Origin: Sipunculus nudus
Taxonomy: Eukaryota > Annelida > Sipuncula > Golfingiida > Sipunculidae
Reading direction: 5' to 3'
Assembly: GCA_026874595.1 (NCBI GenBank)
Contig: CM049308.1
Location: 72,202,624-72,266,623 of the forward strand
DNA length: 64,000 nucleotides
Position numbers and translations under genes: made by a program. How positions within the stretch are numbered: position 1 is the first letter of the stretch; every line of letters starts with the position of its first letter. This document shows positions 1-13,059 of this stretch, piece after piece. The notes beneath the pieces are model-generated. The model had not been told where the DNA came from. It searched no databases and worked only from the letters and a program-made list of their open reading frames with translations.

Positions 1-106
1 TAAAAATACATTTGCTTCTAGATTGCAGTACCTGCATAATAAATTAATTAAAGTTTTAAAATTTGATACAGTCTTACAGAAGAGCATACTTCTAGTTTCA
101 AAGTAG

Positions 107-310
107 TTCTTGGCAATGGGCTACTTCTTGAAATAGGCCCAAAGTCTTAGAGGTGAGCCTTTATACTTCAGAACACACCAAAAGTACTAAAAATGAGCCT
201 ATATACTTCTAGAAATAAACCAAAAGTCTTAGAGATGAGCCTATCTATACTTCTAGAAACAGACCAAAGGTCTTAAAAATTAGCCTATATACTTCTAGAA
301 ATAGACCATA
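107..310. repeat. Degenerate ~42-bp tandem repeat, four units
   Basis: The phrase GAGCCTATATACTTCTAG followed by an AAATAGACCAAAAGTCTTAGA-like stretch recurs with starts near 155, 195, 237 and 281, so the spacing is 40-44 bp. Units have drifted by substitutions and small indels. A short TCTGTC-rich stretch follows at about 320-345. No open frame runs through the array and no function is evident. Confidence 0.75.
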
Positions 311-345
311 GTCTCAGACATCTGTCTGTCCTTCTGTCTGTCTGA

Positions 346-2288
346 TTTCATTCAGATTTAACTCAGTGATTGCATACCTTGATTGCATACCTTGGTTGTG
401 ATTGGTTTTGGAGTGTTTTTCTGAAAATTTATTATCCTGAGCTCCAAAACAAAACAAAATTTTCATTTTTGTTCCCTATTCATAACAAAAATTAAAGACA
501 TATGGAGACATCTTCCAGGGACAATGAAAATTAAAACACAGGCATGTGGAGACATGTAAAAATTAAAATTAAAACATATTAGCAAGGCAAGCATGAAAAT
601 CACAAAAAGCAAAATAACAAGGGGTGGAAGTGAGGGACAAATTCCATGAAATTGCTTGTTGTACTTGGTCTGATTCATATCCATTATGATTGCATGTAGG
701 ATATCAAGCTTACAAATAATTCATTTATATTAAGAAAAGTCACTACAAAGAAGATTAGGGCACCTCTGGGACTGCCAGGCCTTCTTTTCCAGAAAAAACA
801 GAAAGCACACAAAAAATATAATGGTTCACATTTTCAATGTATTGGTATTCTCAGTTTTCTAAGCTCCTTTTTCCCAAGTTAAATATGAAGTTTTGTGTTA
901 ATTTTGATTGCTGCTGTAATCTGAATATTTTTTAATTCCAGTTAACCAAATCAGTTGTAGCCTTTTTCAGATTTTATGGAAAGCCCTGCTAGTGACAACT
1001 GAGACAGTATGTACAGGCCCTAGCTCTGTGTGTATTCCCCTCACACAAAGAAGAAACCAAAGATGAACACTCCTTCTGGGAAAAGTTGCTCCAAGATCTC
1101 TTATTTTGAGGCAAATAAAGACAAGTTTTAATATTACCAGGCACAGATGGGAACAGCAATATGTATTGAATATATATTAAAATATCATAAACAATTGTGA
1201 AGCATTACAGGCATAATTGTTACCACTTCAGTGTAACTGGCTCTCCATATAAATAAGAAGTCCTGTGACCATCTGCAATAGCAGATTAATTTAAACCCAG
1301 AGTAATGTCAGAATATGAGTATCATAAAAACTGCACTCACAAATGCTCCACTGATTACTTGGTGAAGATGGGGGCGGTGGTGGGACCAGGGTGTATGTAA
1401 AATTGAAGTAAATTGTGCACTTTTATGATTGTTGTAGAGTCTGCTGTGTTGAACTGTCACTGCCTATTAATTGAAAGTTCAGCTGAGTGATTCAGGAGCA
1501 CATACAATATTACAATTTAACATCTGGTCCCACTGTAAATTAAGTTAATGATTAAAATTAACCATGAGTCCTTTTAAAAATAAAATGTTAATTCAGCTTA
1601 CTTACCAGCTTTAGTTTGAATGGAATACAATTTTTTTTATAATTTCTGCAGAAGTAAAAATTAATATTGCACATATCATCTGTGACTTGCAGTGATTAAA
1701 TCAATCTGGATGTTGGTCTATCTTGTAATTTAGTATTCATGTTATGCTCAACCCATACCTCAGTTGTTAGTTCTAACTTCTGATACCAGATGGCAGCACT
1801 TCACAGATCTGTCAAGTCACCAGCATTGACAGAGAGGACAAAGGTGATGGATCACTTTGCCCTGGAGCTGAAAATGTGTGATGAGACCATTGGGATTCAA
1901 ATTCATTAGGCTGTTAAACTTAAAAATAAATCAATTCATTTGTTATTGTATCAAATATAAAATCACAATGAATTATTATTGCACATAGTGAGAATCAGCA
2001 ATAGTTAGTCTCTGATTGGTTGTAGTTGAATAAAATATTATCTTATTGATGAACATTTTATCCCTTTATTGTACAGTGTTAAAAGTTATTTTTGCAATTT
2101 GAATAGACATAACCATCTTAATTTTTTAAACATTGAAGTCCCTCAGGCCTTTGCCTAAGCATTCAAATAACAAGTACATCATAACATATTTACCTAAAAG
2201 TTACCTATCATCACCTCAGTTATATCTGCATATATATGCAAAACATCAGTATCCTACAAGAAAACTACCGTAAGTTCCACTTGTATAT
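346..2288. other. Unique AT-rich DNA, no gene seen
   Basis: I see no credible exon, RNA gene or multi-copy repeat here. The one short open frame (minus strand, 463-684) is low-complexity and has no recognisable domain. The stretch reads as intergenic or intronic DNA. Confidence 0.6.
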
Positions 2289-2436
2289 ACAGTGAAACCT
2301 GTCTTAAAAGACCTGTCTAATAAAACCACCCTTGAACCCTTAATGCTTTCACATATTGACCTGTCTAATAAGACCAACTGTGAAGACCAATTTTAGCCAT
2401 TCCCACAGGTGGTTTTATAACTCAAGTTTCAATGTA
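2289..2436. mobile_element. Small TIR element (MITE), ACAGTGAAACCTGT family, copy 1
   Basis: The left end is ACAGTGAAACCTGTCTTA. The right end, CTCAAGTTTCAATGTA, is its imperfect reverse complement. Between them, short phrases resembling TAATAAGACCACCTGTGAA repeat in both orientations. The element is about 150 bp, has no coding capacity, and its ends sit next to TA dinucleotides, as expected for a TA-targeting DNA transposon. A second copy lies at 48355-48538. I do not assign a superfamily. Confidence 0.7.
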
Positions 2437-2631
2437 TTATTATCTTATGAAATATTTGGTGGTAAAGTTTCATCGTGGTAATCAGTACTCTAGTTTAGGT
2501 GGCTTATACTGAAAAAGAGAATGTTTGAGACAAAAGTTGCTCCCCTTCAACAGTAAAGTCAACCTACTGCCACTGTAAATAATTACCTTGCCATATATAT
2601 TTTGTATATAGACATAAACAAATAAGCATAT

Positions 2632-2932
2632 GGCCAAAAAATAAATAAAAGGTACGGTTCTCAGGCACCGCCTGCATCAGTTTTAACCCCCTGCATCAAC
2701 ATTTTTATTTTGATTTTTATCTTTCAAGAAGATATAATTAATACAATTTTGAAACAATTTTCTTTGTTATGTAGTGCTTTTACCTGTCTGTCAAAAAAAC
2801 TGTTATTTTCATTGTTTTCCCTGATCATATGACATTTTTATGGAAACATACCAAAAAGGGTCAAAAATAAATACCACCCACCCGCAGTAATTCCTGAAAA
2901 AAAGTGCCTGAGAACCATACCTTATTTTTTTT
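2632..2932 (+). mobile_element. MITE with GGCCAAAAA / AAGGTACGGTTCTCAGGCAC ends, copy 1
   Basis: The left side reads GGCCAAAAAATAAATAAAAG then GTACGGTTCTCAGGCAC. The right side carries the inverted GTGCCTGAGAACCATACCTT. The middle holds landmarks shared with the copy at 24374-24647: TTTTACCTGTCTG, TTTTCCCTGATCAT and a CCACCCACCCGC stretch. It is about 300 bp and non-coding. The outermost GGCC is eroded at the right end. The better-preserved copy has a TTA target duplication, which suggests PIF/Harbinger, but that is inference. Confidence 0.75.
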
Positions 2933-5690
2933 ACCCTAAATGTCCATGTTTTGAGACATTCACAACAGAATTTCTTGTTGAAGTTCAGAGATACATGTAG
3001 TGAATGTAATAATAATTTGGAAGACTCCCCAGAATACCTCAGTATCATAAAGCCAATGGTAGACCTGCAACAGGTTGAGGAATAATTTAGTTAACTAATT
3101 GTTTGTAATTTTTTATCACATTACATAATGTTCAGGGATCATTTTATAATTCCTGTATTGGCTTCTTGTGGGGTGAAAATAGTTTACTTTCTGTCTCCAG
3201 GGGGCCCCACCATCACTAAGGAGTAAGGACTACATGAGAACCCCATAACAGATCACACAAATGCCACCTGTAGTGACAAAAACTGACAATTGTAAATTAC
3301 TTGAACTGGCCATAGCAGCAATAGGGCAGTTGGACAAAGCATCAGCAGAGTAAACATATTGGGGTTGCTTTCACTTTAGGTATAATTATGTAATATCAGA
3401 ATCTGACAAAATTATAGGGACCTATGTAGGTCTATGCCAATGGTTCAAATTTCATTTCTATATTTAGTTCCAAAATGTTCTCCAGATGTCACTATGTGCT
3501 GCTACCCAGAATTTCCTTCTTGTACTGTTTGTCATGAAATTATTTTTCTTTTATAAGAAAAAAACTTTATTTTGGCAGATGTTCTTGATCATCACAGTTT
3601 GTCAACTGACATATAATCAGAAAAATATAAATGTATTCAGTATCAAAATGTGCTGTTTATTTCTGATCTTTACATTTCCCAATGTTGTGACCATAATTCT
3701 TTTGAATTTGATTTGTTATTTTGCTCCAAAATCGTAATTCTCCACAGATATTTTTTTCCCTTCATGGAAACGATAGAAAATTCACATAAAGCTTCCTTTG
3801 TACAGGCTACATACCTCAGGGCTTAAGTTAAAGATAAAAAAAAACCCAGTTGTTGGTTTTTACATGGCAAAACAAAGGTCTGTATCCCCCTGTCATTACA
3901 GCCTGTGGTCTTATAAAAAGCTTCTTATATATAGCTCTTATGAAAAATCTTATATAAAATCCAGGAGCTTGTATTGTGGAAGAAAGCTGATATTTTGGAA
4001 GCTACTCTTCTATTTCCTATTAATACCCCTGTTTTGATACTGGAATTTTCTTCTTGTAAAGTAAAAATGAAAATCCCTTTTTTAACAGCCTGATTATACA
4101 CATGCACCTTTCTGGAGAGATTTAATACTATTAAGATCAGAGATGGAGAAGAACAGAACAGATATTGCTCCTTAGCCTCAACATAATAACCCTGAAGTCC
4201 TAGATACAAAGAGGAAGGGCCTGGTCATACATATACCCCCCCTTACTTCGTCATCCTTACAGCTTCTTCATCACAGAAGGAGCTTTAGCTGATTACATAC
4301 AAGCCAGCCTGGCACAGGGAGGTTTGACTGTTTTTAAACCTTTGTCGAGCACAGACAGGTACAAATACAAGCGTTGTTTAGTGTTGTCTTCTTGAATAAT
4401 TTTCTTAATGAAAAAATCATCTGAAGAGTTAAATCAACGAAGAAAAATAATGCAGTTTTCTTGTGCATTTATAATTCTGTATTTGTTACATTTTATTTAT
4501 TTGATTCTTTTACATTAATAACAAATATTTATTGATGCAGACAAAGGCAATAGAAAAAGTAAAGTTTTCAAAATGATCCATCAAAAGTTTAAATTGTTAA
4601 ATTAATTTTTAGATTGTAAAATGTTTATTTTGGTTCATTACCTTTGAAAATTAACCATAAAAATGAACCAAAGTAATGTTTTACTGGTTAAAGCCAGCTA
4701 TTAATTTCACCTACATTACTGTAGAATTCATATCATCTCTTGCCTAATTATTCTGTGTACATATTAATGAACTGTAGGTAATTCTTGTTCAGAAAAGTTC
4801 TTTTAATGCCTCTGTGACGGATGTATGAGCTTGTTTATCTACAAGCTGTTAGTAAACACAGTACATACACCAGCTTTATAAAAAAAGAAAAAAAAAAACA
4901 CGGGGAAGTTAAAAGGTCAATAGATGCAAAAGACCCTTTGCAAAACTGGCTCATCTGACTTGCCCCAGATGTCCTTGTTGAATGTGTTTGGATTATTTTG
5001 GCAGGCCAACCACATGTTAAAATATGTGGATTGAAACAAATGAACAGCCTGTATGTGGTGGAATCAGGGTTTCCCAGGTTTGTCATAAAGGTTCTTCAGT
5101 TGATAGATATGTCAGCTGATCAGATACTGGAATAGGCCCATCTGTAACAGTGTTTAAGAATGTTTTACTTACTTTTATCTTTCTTTAATGACTTTATTTA
5201 CCAATAGTAACTCTATTCCTGTCAGGAAGGTGTACATTAAAAGTGTGCATTATACAGCTCTTTCATGTAAATGTATATGGGATTTTAATCCTTTTGTATG
5301 TTACTACACTTCTTATTTGATATTTTATCACTTTTTATTTAATTTTTGTATTTTTGAACTGTGATAAGCAGTTTTATTTTGCAGTGTTTGGTTGTTATTT
5401 TCATGGGGCACCAGAAACAAAGTCACATTCATTTTAAAAAAAGTTTTGGCTTTTAACCCAGAGAGATTTAATTTAAGACCTAAGTGGATGAAGCCTTGAC
5501 AAATAAGTCAGGCAATGCTTAGATATTTTCTCAAATAATACGGGCAGTTCAGATTGCATGACTTACTTCATCTTGGTCAGATCACAGAAATTCTGATGCA
5601 GCCTTGAATGACTGTAAAATGCCACAAAAGATAAAAAATGGATCTGATGTCTGCCTATGATATCAGGCAAACTTACACAGGTGTTTTTTT
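2933..5690. other. Unique AT-rich DNA, no gene seen
   Basis: Several short open frames occur (for example 3486-3737, 3798-4037 and minus 3925-4209). All are hydrophobic or low-complexity translations of AT-rich DNA without domain motifs or convincing splice context. No RNA gene or repeat family was noticed. Confidence 0.55.
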
Positions 5691-6766
5691 TTAGCGAAAC
5701 CTGTTAGCTTTTGGGATGGTGTGTCATAGTCTGTCATCTGTACATTAACCAATACTATCTCAAAAAAGGCAGGAGCTAGCATCACCAAATTTTATGCAAA
5801 ATATAAGTCATCTAAAAAACATCAGATTTTGCTTATTTTTTTGCTATCAACATTAACCTAGATTTTTAGGGACAAACCTGAAAAAAACTTTACAAATCTT
5901 CTTTTCTGAAGAATCTAAGCCAAATTGTTCACAGAAATAACCCCTGAACTATATATCTCAAGTTTGATTGAAAGGTTCTAATTCAGTGAATTTTGGCCGA
6001 GTTACAGGAAGCTGAACTTAGTCATTTGGCCAAAAAAGGATAAAAAAAAATCACAATATCAGAAACATCTGGGGCTATCATCACCAAATGTTATGCAAAT
6101 ATTGGTCACAAGAGTCATATTTTAAATTCAGTTATTGCTGGCACCACCAATGCATAAACCTTTTTGTTTCCGGGTTCATCAGTCATCAGTACATTAACAC
6201 ATAATTTCTCAGGAATAACAGGAGCTTGCATCCAAAAATTTTATGCAAAAATCTGTCACATATCAAAGGTTATGGGAATTAGCTTTTTGTGATACCACCT
6301 GCATCAACTTATATTTTATGGGGAAAAGTTTAAAAACCTTTGAAAATCCACTCCAAAATTATTCAGCCAAATTTTAAATATTATTTCTCAGAAATGATCC
6401 CATAGACAAGCTCTCTCAAGTTTGTTCAAATGGTTTGGGCTTGATGAATTTTGGCCGAGTAACAGGAATTTGAACTTAGTCATTTGGCGATAAAACCATA
6501 CTAACATAATATTCACGGAGGAGATAGGAGCTAGCATCACCAAGTTTTGTGCTAATTTTGCTCACATGACTCTATTTGAAATTGAAGTTTTTGTGGGGCC
6601 ACCTACATTGACCTGTTTTTTACGGGCAAAAACCTTGTAAATTTAGCCTCTTTCAGCTTAAAAATGTTTTATCATGTAACTGTCAAGCTGAATGGTTTAA
6701 TGTTTTACAAGAATTATCCTGCGGTAGGGTTCTTTCAATTGTATAAGAATAGATTGGGTTCAGTGT
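5691..6766 (+). mobile_element. Family C interspersed repeat, copy C1
   Basis: The element starts TTTTAGCGAAACCTGTTAGC and ends near ATAAGAATAGATTGGGTT. It contains at least four diverged units (landmarks near 5757, 6055, 6205 and 6510), each a CTCAGAAAC-like phrase followed by GCTAGCATCACCAAATTTTATG and then a CACCAC/GCCACCT site. The phrase TTTTGGCCGAGTTACAGGA occurs near 5990 and again, slightly changed, near 6450. C2 at 15319 shares the start, the internal phrases and the 3' end. No protein is encoded. It is probably an old non-autonomous element, class unassigned. Confidence 0.7.
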
Positions 6767-8365
6767 TTTTAGCTCAGTCATGGTCCAATGTCCATCCATC
6801 TAGCTGTCTGTCCGGATGTCCGTCCGTAAGACTGGCACGTTTTGACACTATTGGACCTACAAATCTGACATTCGGCATACAGTTATATGTCCCCAAAATC
6901 TCCTACCATGCCAAAAATTGGGTCAATAGGACTTCGTTCCTTCGAGATATTAAGGAAAAACCTCAATTTTTTATTAGAAATCTATTTTCACACTTCAGGA
7001 CTGCCTAATATCAAAACCACTCATCTGGTGTTCTTCATATTTACCATAAATATTCCTCTATATAGTTCCTATGTACATGCCAGAAATTAAGTCAGTATTA
7101 TTTAATTTGAAAAAGTTATATGCCCAAACATAATGGACTTTGTAAAAAATCAGGAAAGATATTTGGTCACTAAAGACCAAAAGTGTTAAAGGTAGGGACT
7201 TTTTTTCAGTAATACAACTTTAATTAATCAAAGTTTAATTGTATACCCAAAATTAGATCAAAATCTGTTAAATTTTTTAAAATATAAGCAAAAATAAAAA
7301 TTGGTACCTTAAATTTTGCCAAACTTTGGCCACGGCTCGTTCTTTTCCTGTAAGTACTGTGGATTTAATTTTCACAGCATGTGCACATAAGGATTTAATC
7401 TGTTAAAATTTGAAATTTGAAAATAAAAGCTGCAAAATTAGGATAATTATTGAATTTATTTTTGGAGGCTCTTGTTGTATTCCCTTACATTGTCAAGCAG
7501 TCCACTTTGGTGACTGTAGGTCATTCAGTGCAGCTCTCTGCTCCCCAGATGTTGGCATAATGTTATGCAATCCCATCACCAGGGCAAGCCCTCTCTTCAC
7601 TGAGTTGAGCTTTATCAGGCTGTCTGCAGTTAATACCATACCACAGGGAGCCTTTTTCTCTGCCCCCCCCCCCCCCCCCAATTCTGTTGACAGACCTGTA
7701 CTGTGAACTAGATGAATCTTAAAATTAACATTTTTTTCAGCAACGAGCAGTAACAACGGAGACCCCTCCCCCACCCACCCCTTCAATACACAGGACTAAT
7801 AAACAAGATGAATCTTATAATTTTAATATTAAATAAATTCTTTTTGATGAGACTTGGACAATTTTGATTTTATTAAAGAAAAAAAATTCAGGAATTTATT
7901 CCTAATATTCAAATGTGATAAAATATTAGGATCTAATGTAAGTGCTAACTGACAAGATTTAAGAAGATATAAATACTTTGTAGCATTTCATTGATATCTC
8001 TAAAAGTTGGCGGGGCCTAGGTGTGAATAACACTGTTAACTTAGTATTAAAATTAGGAATATTGGTCAAACTCATATGGCCATATATTTAACTTTTGAAA
8101 ACTTAATTACCTTCACACATTATTTGTTTATGAAATGTTACTTTTATATAACACTTACCGTAGGCCTATTTGTTCCCTTGGTGCATCACTAAATGGTTTA
8201 GCTCATGTCCATTATTCCATAATTTACAGAGTTTCATTTTAGCAGGGCCATTTTCTCATAGCTTTTCTAATGATAATATACATGAAAACTAAAAAAAATA
8301 TATTTTGCAGTTACTGATATTTTCCAAAATTCAGCTGAGCAATGTGACCCATGGGTCCCTCGTTT
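6767..8365 (+). mobile_element. Family A interspersed repeat, copy A1
   Basis: It starts TTTTAGCTCAG, runs through a CCGTC-rich stretch, then through long blocks alignable with copies at 36114 and 54914: ACTGCCTAATATCAAAACCA, TTGGTACCTTAAATTTTGCC and CAGATGTTGGCATAATG. A C-tract lies at about 7663-7678. The 3' end is CAGCTGAGCAATGTGACCCATGGGTCCCTCGTTT. Relative to other copies, the 5' hairpin is deleted: AGCTCAG runs straight into TCATGGTCC. It directly follows family C copy C1. No transposase is visible, and the short open frames inside are accidental. Confidence 0.7.
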
Positions 8366-11300
8366 GGTAGAGTCATAGAAAGCTGAAGTTGGTCTTGTGG
8401 CCATTAGTAAGTATATTTCAAACTTAGGGCTGCAGTAGTCTAAAATTCTTCTGCAAAACTGTTGCTTCAACTTTTGTAACATTGAACAAAAAGTATTCTT
8501 AGGTGGCCTTTGTTATGTTTACTCAAATGATTTTTTTTGGCAGAATTATAGGACCTTTAACAGTGAAAGGACTGTGAGATACTTTTGTAAACAAAGCTAG
8601 TAGATTTATTGGAGCTCTTTTGGTAAATAAGTAGAGCTGTAAAGACAACATAAATTTTTGGTTCCATATCAAGCTTATGTATAAGATAAATCCATGAATA
8701 AAAATATCTGTATTCTTATTTTGCTTTTAAAATGCATCTGTTATTATTCCAAACATTTTGATAAAAAAATCTTATGAATATGTCAGCGTGAAAAAGGCAT
8801 TGTAGCCAAAGTCTTTCAGTATGTGTTAACAGATTTACTAACAGGCAAAGATTGTGTCTGTATCTACAAATAGCTTTACAGACTGCCAGTTATTTCAGAT
8901 TTGGCAACAGGCCAAGTTTCAGTCTGTATCCATTTATAGTGTTGGCAGACTGCCAACTTTATCAGATTAGGCAGCAGGTGAAGAGTTCAGTCAGTACAGC
9001 CAAGTACAAGTCAAGAGTTAACTCAGTGCAGTAGCTGCAGCTAGCAATTTGTTCCAGTTCACTCAGTTCATCAAAGCAGATATATGTGTGGCTGGCTAAT
9101 ACTTGATTGCTCATTTGTTTCATGTTAGACCCTTATGTTGTCCCTGCCCTTAATTAAGGTAAATTGCATCAATACAAATGAAAGCTTCAGAATATTGGAA
9201 ATTTAAAAATTATTAAATTAATTAGATAATTTGTTTAAATGTTTAAATTTTACTTATATAATCATTGTGATACGAGGATTCTGAATCTTAGGTACCCCAC
9301 TTTTTCATGGTATGTAGAACATATTAAATAAAAAAATGCAATTTCTTCAAACCACCAAGAAAAAAAACTATACAATTTTATCACTTTATTTCCCAAAAAT
9401 ATCTTTTTAAGTATCATTTAACACATTTTTAACAACAAATTATCAAAAAGTTCTAGGGCAATATATGAATTATAATTTTGCATTGTCAGCAGCTTGTGAA
9501 AGTTAAACAACAAATAATCAAGTAAACATGATTAATCAGGTTCTGGTAAACTGTACTTTCTTCAGTTTACATGTTTGAAAAATGTTTGTTCACAAAATTT
9601 TTCAACAACTACTCTTCAAATAATCCACAATAAAGGAAAAACACACTTGTTTATAGCCCTTTATAGCATTCAAACTCTATTCTAGCTCATTATACACCAT
9701 CAATACAATATATAATTGAATTTCTACATGTATCTTGAAAAACATGTCTTTAAAATCATGCCTGAATTCTGTTTATTGTTTATTGAATACTGCATTCATG
9801 AAAAATACAACATTGGATCCATGTTTAGTACCATAGCTCATGGCACTTGTTTCCTGCGTGACTTATTAAAATTAGTTTGTCCTGTTGACTACTGGGTTAT
9901 TTGTTCTGTATCTAACTTCAGTCTATGAAAAAACAACTGCAATTCCTTGTCATTTGTTGACCAAATGCTGACCCTTCACCATACAGACCCATTTTCAGTG
10001 GTGTAAGAGCTATAATGTTCTAATTATAGGAGTTTATATTTATAACTTAAGCAAGATCTGCTGCAAAAGTCAAGCGAGTGCTGATTGGGCTATAATCACC
10101 TGATATAATAAACTTTAAAGGATCCATCAAGCCATTGTAACAAACATTTTCTTTTCAGAGTATCAGCTTTGTTGCAGTTTCTTATTAATTTAAGTGGGAG
10201 ATATATCTTTTATAAAAATACGGCACGAAACCCAAATCCTGTGGTATTGTTCCTTCAAAAGTTTGCCTTTGTTTCATAAATGATGAAATAGATATAAAAT
10301 GAATTTATGGCAGAATGTGGGAAAGTTCACTTTATGAAACACCATTGAAGTATTTCTGATAAAGAAGAACACTTTAAACAAGAAGAAGAGGTTTTATTTA
10401 ATGCTGTATAAAAGATAGGATTGTTTCTAAAAAATCAATTACGTTCTTTATAAATAACCGGCAGCCCCTTTTGAGTTGACCATAAAGGGGTTGGAGTAAC
10501 CCAGGAGATTTGATTCATCTACTCAGTTCATTTGATCTCCATGGATGTTTAGAAATGAATGCACATCAAGGTAATACCAGTGAATGGCAGGGTGTCAAGC
10601 ATGTTGTGGCCTCACTGGAGCAGCAACTGATACAAATGTATCCTCTCACATTCAGCCAAGTGTACTTAATGGCATATGAATATACATTTTTCCATCATGA
10701 ATCTAATACTTATAAAAGAAATTCAGTTCACATTTGTTCGCAATGTTCTCTAAAACCGCGTTGTGTACAATATTGTGCCATACATCATTTTAAAGGTTAT
10801 TATCCCCGCAGTGGCATAGGCGATATGAAAATAAATAATTTTTAATATACATATAATTTTGAGTGATTTTCTGTTTTTTTATGGAGCACAGCCAAACTGC
10901 CTTGGCAATCACCGGAATGAGGGCATCGTGGTCACTTAACCTCTTACACTAAGGACTATTGTTAATATGAATAACGCTTGCTTTCAATGAGGGATTTGAC
11001 CCACGTGCGTGGTCAGTAAAAGAGAAAAACAAATGTTTCTCGCTTTATGAAATGGAAAGTTCAACCCCGGGGGAATAATGACAAAACCTAATTCATGGTC
11101 CCAATTTCAGGAACAGGGCTGGGGTGGTGTCGGCGGTTTCAGGCCTCAAAATTTGTCTGATACGATGAAAAAAAGGTTGTGGTGGCTGAAAATGGGATAC
11201 AGACCCATTGCATGGAATCCCGCTTGGTCTGCTTCTGCTACTTATGATGTATGCATATTTCTGTTTCCTTCTTCAGGAACAGTTTTCTTGCAATGTTTAA

Positions 11301-11524
11301 TTAATCTTTCATGTGTTCCTCACATCAACCTATTCTTAATACGTCCAGTGATTGAAACCAGTCAAATATCAATGAAACACTGTATGCCTCCACGTCTCAT
11401 TCCGGTTCGCAAGGTAAACCATCACTGACCAGGTCTTCAAAGTAAACATACCGGGAAATGATTTTTGCCACGAGCACAGCGCCACAAAATAACAGTAAAA
11501 AATTATTAGTACATTTTTATTGTA
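8366..11524. other. Mostly unique DNA; CpG-bearing stretch in its right part
   Basis: No gene is recognised. The stretch 8790-9010 (TGTAGCCAA, ACAGATTTGG, CAGCCAAGT phrases) weakly resembles 18150-18250, so it may be a remnant of a shared repeat. From about 10740 the composition changes: CpG dinucleotides become frequent (for example ACCCACGTGCGTGG and AACCCCGGGGG). This continues to the insertion point of the Helitron-like element at 11525 and resumes at 13060-13190, so the element may sit inside an older, unrecognised repeat. Open frames at 10510-10845 and 11078-11428 have no identifiable domain. Confidence 0.45.
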
Positions 11525-13059
11525 TCCGCAAAAACAGAGTTTTGCGGATACTATGTTTTCAGCTGGACGCCGCCGCCGCCGCGTAGGTGTCCGGAGAACT
11601 CCTCCGTAACCGCTGGGCGGAATTTTCCGAAACCCGGGATTATGTTCGTGTCACATGTGAACTGCTGTGCCCCAATTTTGTTTTGACCTCTGACCTTTCC
11701 TTTGCGCTCTGCGTCCGTTTGTGCGTCTGTTTCCACACATAAACCCAAATATCTCGGGAACCGTTTGACCGATCAGGAAAATTTTTTTGCACAAATGTAG
11801 CCCTCGGACAGCTTTATAACATACACCAAAAATGGTGGCGCCACCTGCAACCATGTTTGCACAGTGTCCATCTGTTCGTCTGCCTTGGGTTAAAATCACT
11901 CATATCTCTGCAGTGACTTGACTAATTCACCTGAAATTGGGCATGCGTATACATCCTGGATAGCTTTTCTGATTTTATGACAGGTGGCGCCACCTACATT
12001 CAAGTTTACGCTGCAGACATCAAAGCTCATATCTCAGGAACCATTTGACCGATCAGGAAAATTCTTTTGCACAAATGTAGCCCTTGGAGAGCTTTATAAC
12101 ATACACCAAAAATGGTGGCGCTACCTGCAACCATGTTTGCACAGTGTCCATCTGTTTGTCTGCCTTGGGTAAAAATCACTCATATCTCTGCAGTGACTTG
12201 ACTAATTCACCTGAAATTTGGCATGCGTATACATCCTGGATAGCTTTTCTGATTTTATGACAGGTGGCGCCACCTACATTCACGTTTATGCTGCAGACAT
12301 CCAAGCTCATATCTCAGGAACCGTTTGACCGATCAGGAAAATTTTTTTGCACAAATGTAGCCCTTGGAGAGCTTTATAACATACACCAAAAATGGTGGTG
12401 CCACCTGCAACCATGTTTGCACAGTGTCCATCTGTTCGTCTGCCTTGGGTTAAAATCACTCATATCTCTGCAGTGGTTTGACTAATTCACCTGAAATTCG
12501 GCATGCTTATACATCCTGGATAGCTTTTCTGATTTTATGACAGGTGGCGCCACCTACAATCAAGTTTACGCTGCAGACATCCAAGCTCATATCTAGGGAA
12601 CCGTTTGACTGATTGGGCCAAAATTTTGCATGTGTATAAATACCACATAGCTCTTTATCATACGCAAAACTGGTGGCGCCACCTGCAGCCATGTTTGCAC
12701 AGCTCCCATCTGTTTGTCTGCCATGGGATAAAATCACTCCTATCTCGGCAGTGGTTTGACATATCTGCCTAAAATTTTGCAAGTTTATACATCCCTGACA
12801 GCTCTCTTGATTTTATGACAGGTGGCGTCACCTGCATTCTAGTTTATGCAGCAGATATCCAAGCTCATATCTTGGGAACTGTTTGACCGATTGGGCCAAA
12901 GTTTTGCATGTGTATAGAGCTTTCTGGATTTTTTGGTAGGTAGCGCAACCTACATACACAATTTGGCTGCAGACATCCATGCTAATATGCAACACTTCAC
13001 CCGTTCCACTCTGATTTAGGCGGATACAAGTAGTCGCTTGTCGACTACCCGTATTCTAG
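11525..13059 (+). mobile_element. Non-autonomous Helitron-like element with internal tandem repeats
   Basis: The element begins with TC preceded by A and ends with CTAG followed by T, the A^T insertion pattern of Helitrons. The 5' end has a perfect fold-back, GTATCCGCAAAA / TTTTGCGGATAC. Seven bases before the terminal CTAG lies a 7-bp hairpin (GTAGTCG, loop CTTGT, CGACTAC). GCGGATAC near the 3' end is the inverse of the 5' GTATCCGC, which gives subterminal inverted repeats. The body is an array of about 280-bp units. There is no Rep/helicase ORF, so it could not move by itself. Helitron ends and internal tandem arrays are established features of bivalve non-autonomous elements; exact family assignment is inference. 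Confidence 0.75.
11690..12990 (+). repeat. ~280-bp tandem repeat, about four units, inside the Helitron-like element
   Basis: GGTGGCGCCACCT-type palindromes occur near 11833, 11983, 12115, 12263, 12395, 12543, 12674, 12822 and 12937, alternating about 150 and 130 bp apart, which gives a 279-282 bp period. Each unit has two half-modules: ATATCTCGGGAACCGTTTGA, then TTTGCACAAATGTAG, then the palindrome with CACCTGCAACC; and CATATCTCTGCAGTG, then CATACATCCTGGATAGC, then the palindrome with CACCTACATTC. Open frames at 11984-12172 and 12264-12485 are translations of the array, not genes. Confidence 0.85.

Noticed and set aside
10510-11428. Two frames of 111 and 116 aa in a CpG-bearing stretch
   Set aside because: The composition change made coding worth considering, but no domain, splice pair or repeat-element protein is recognisable. 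I treat it as an unidentified repeat or unique DNA.
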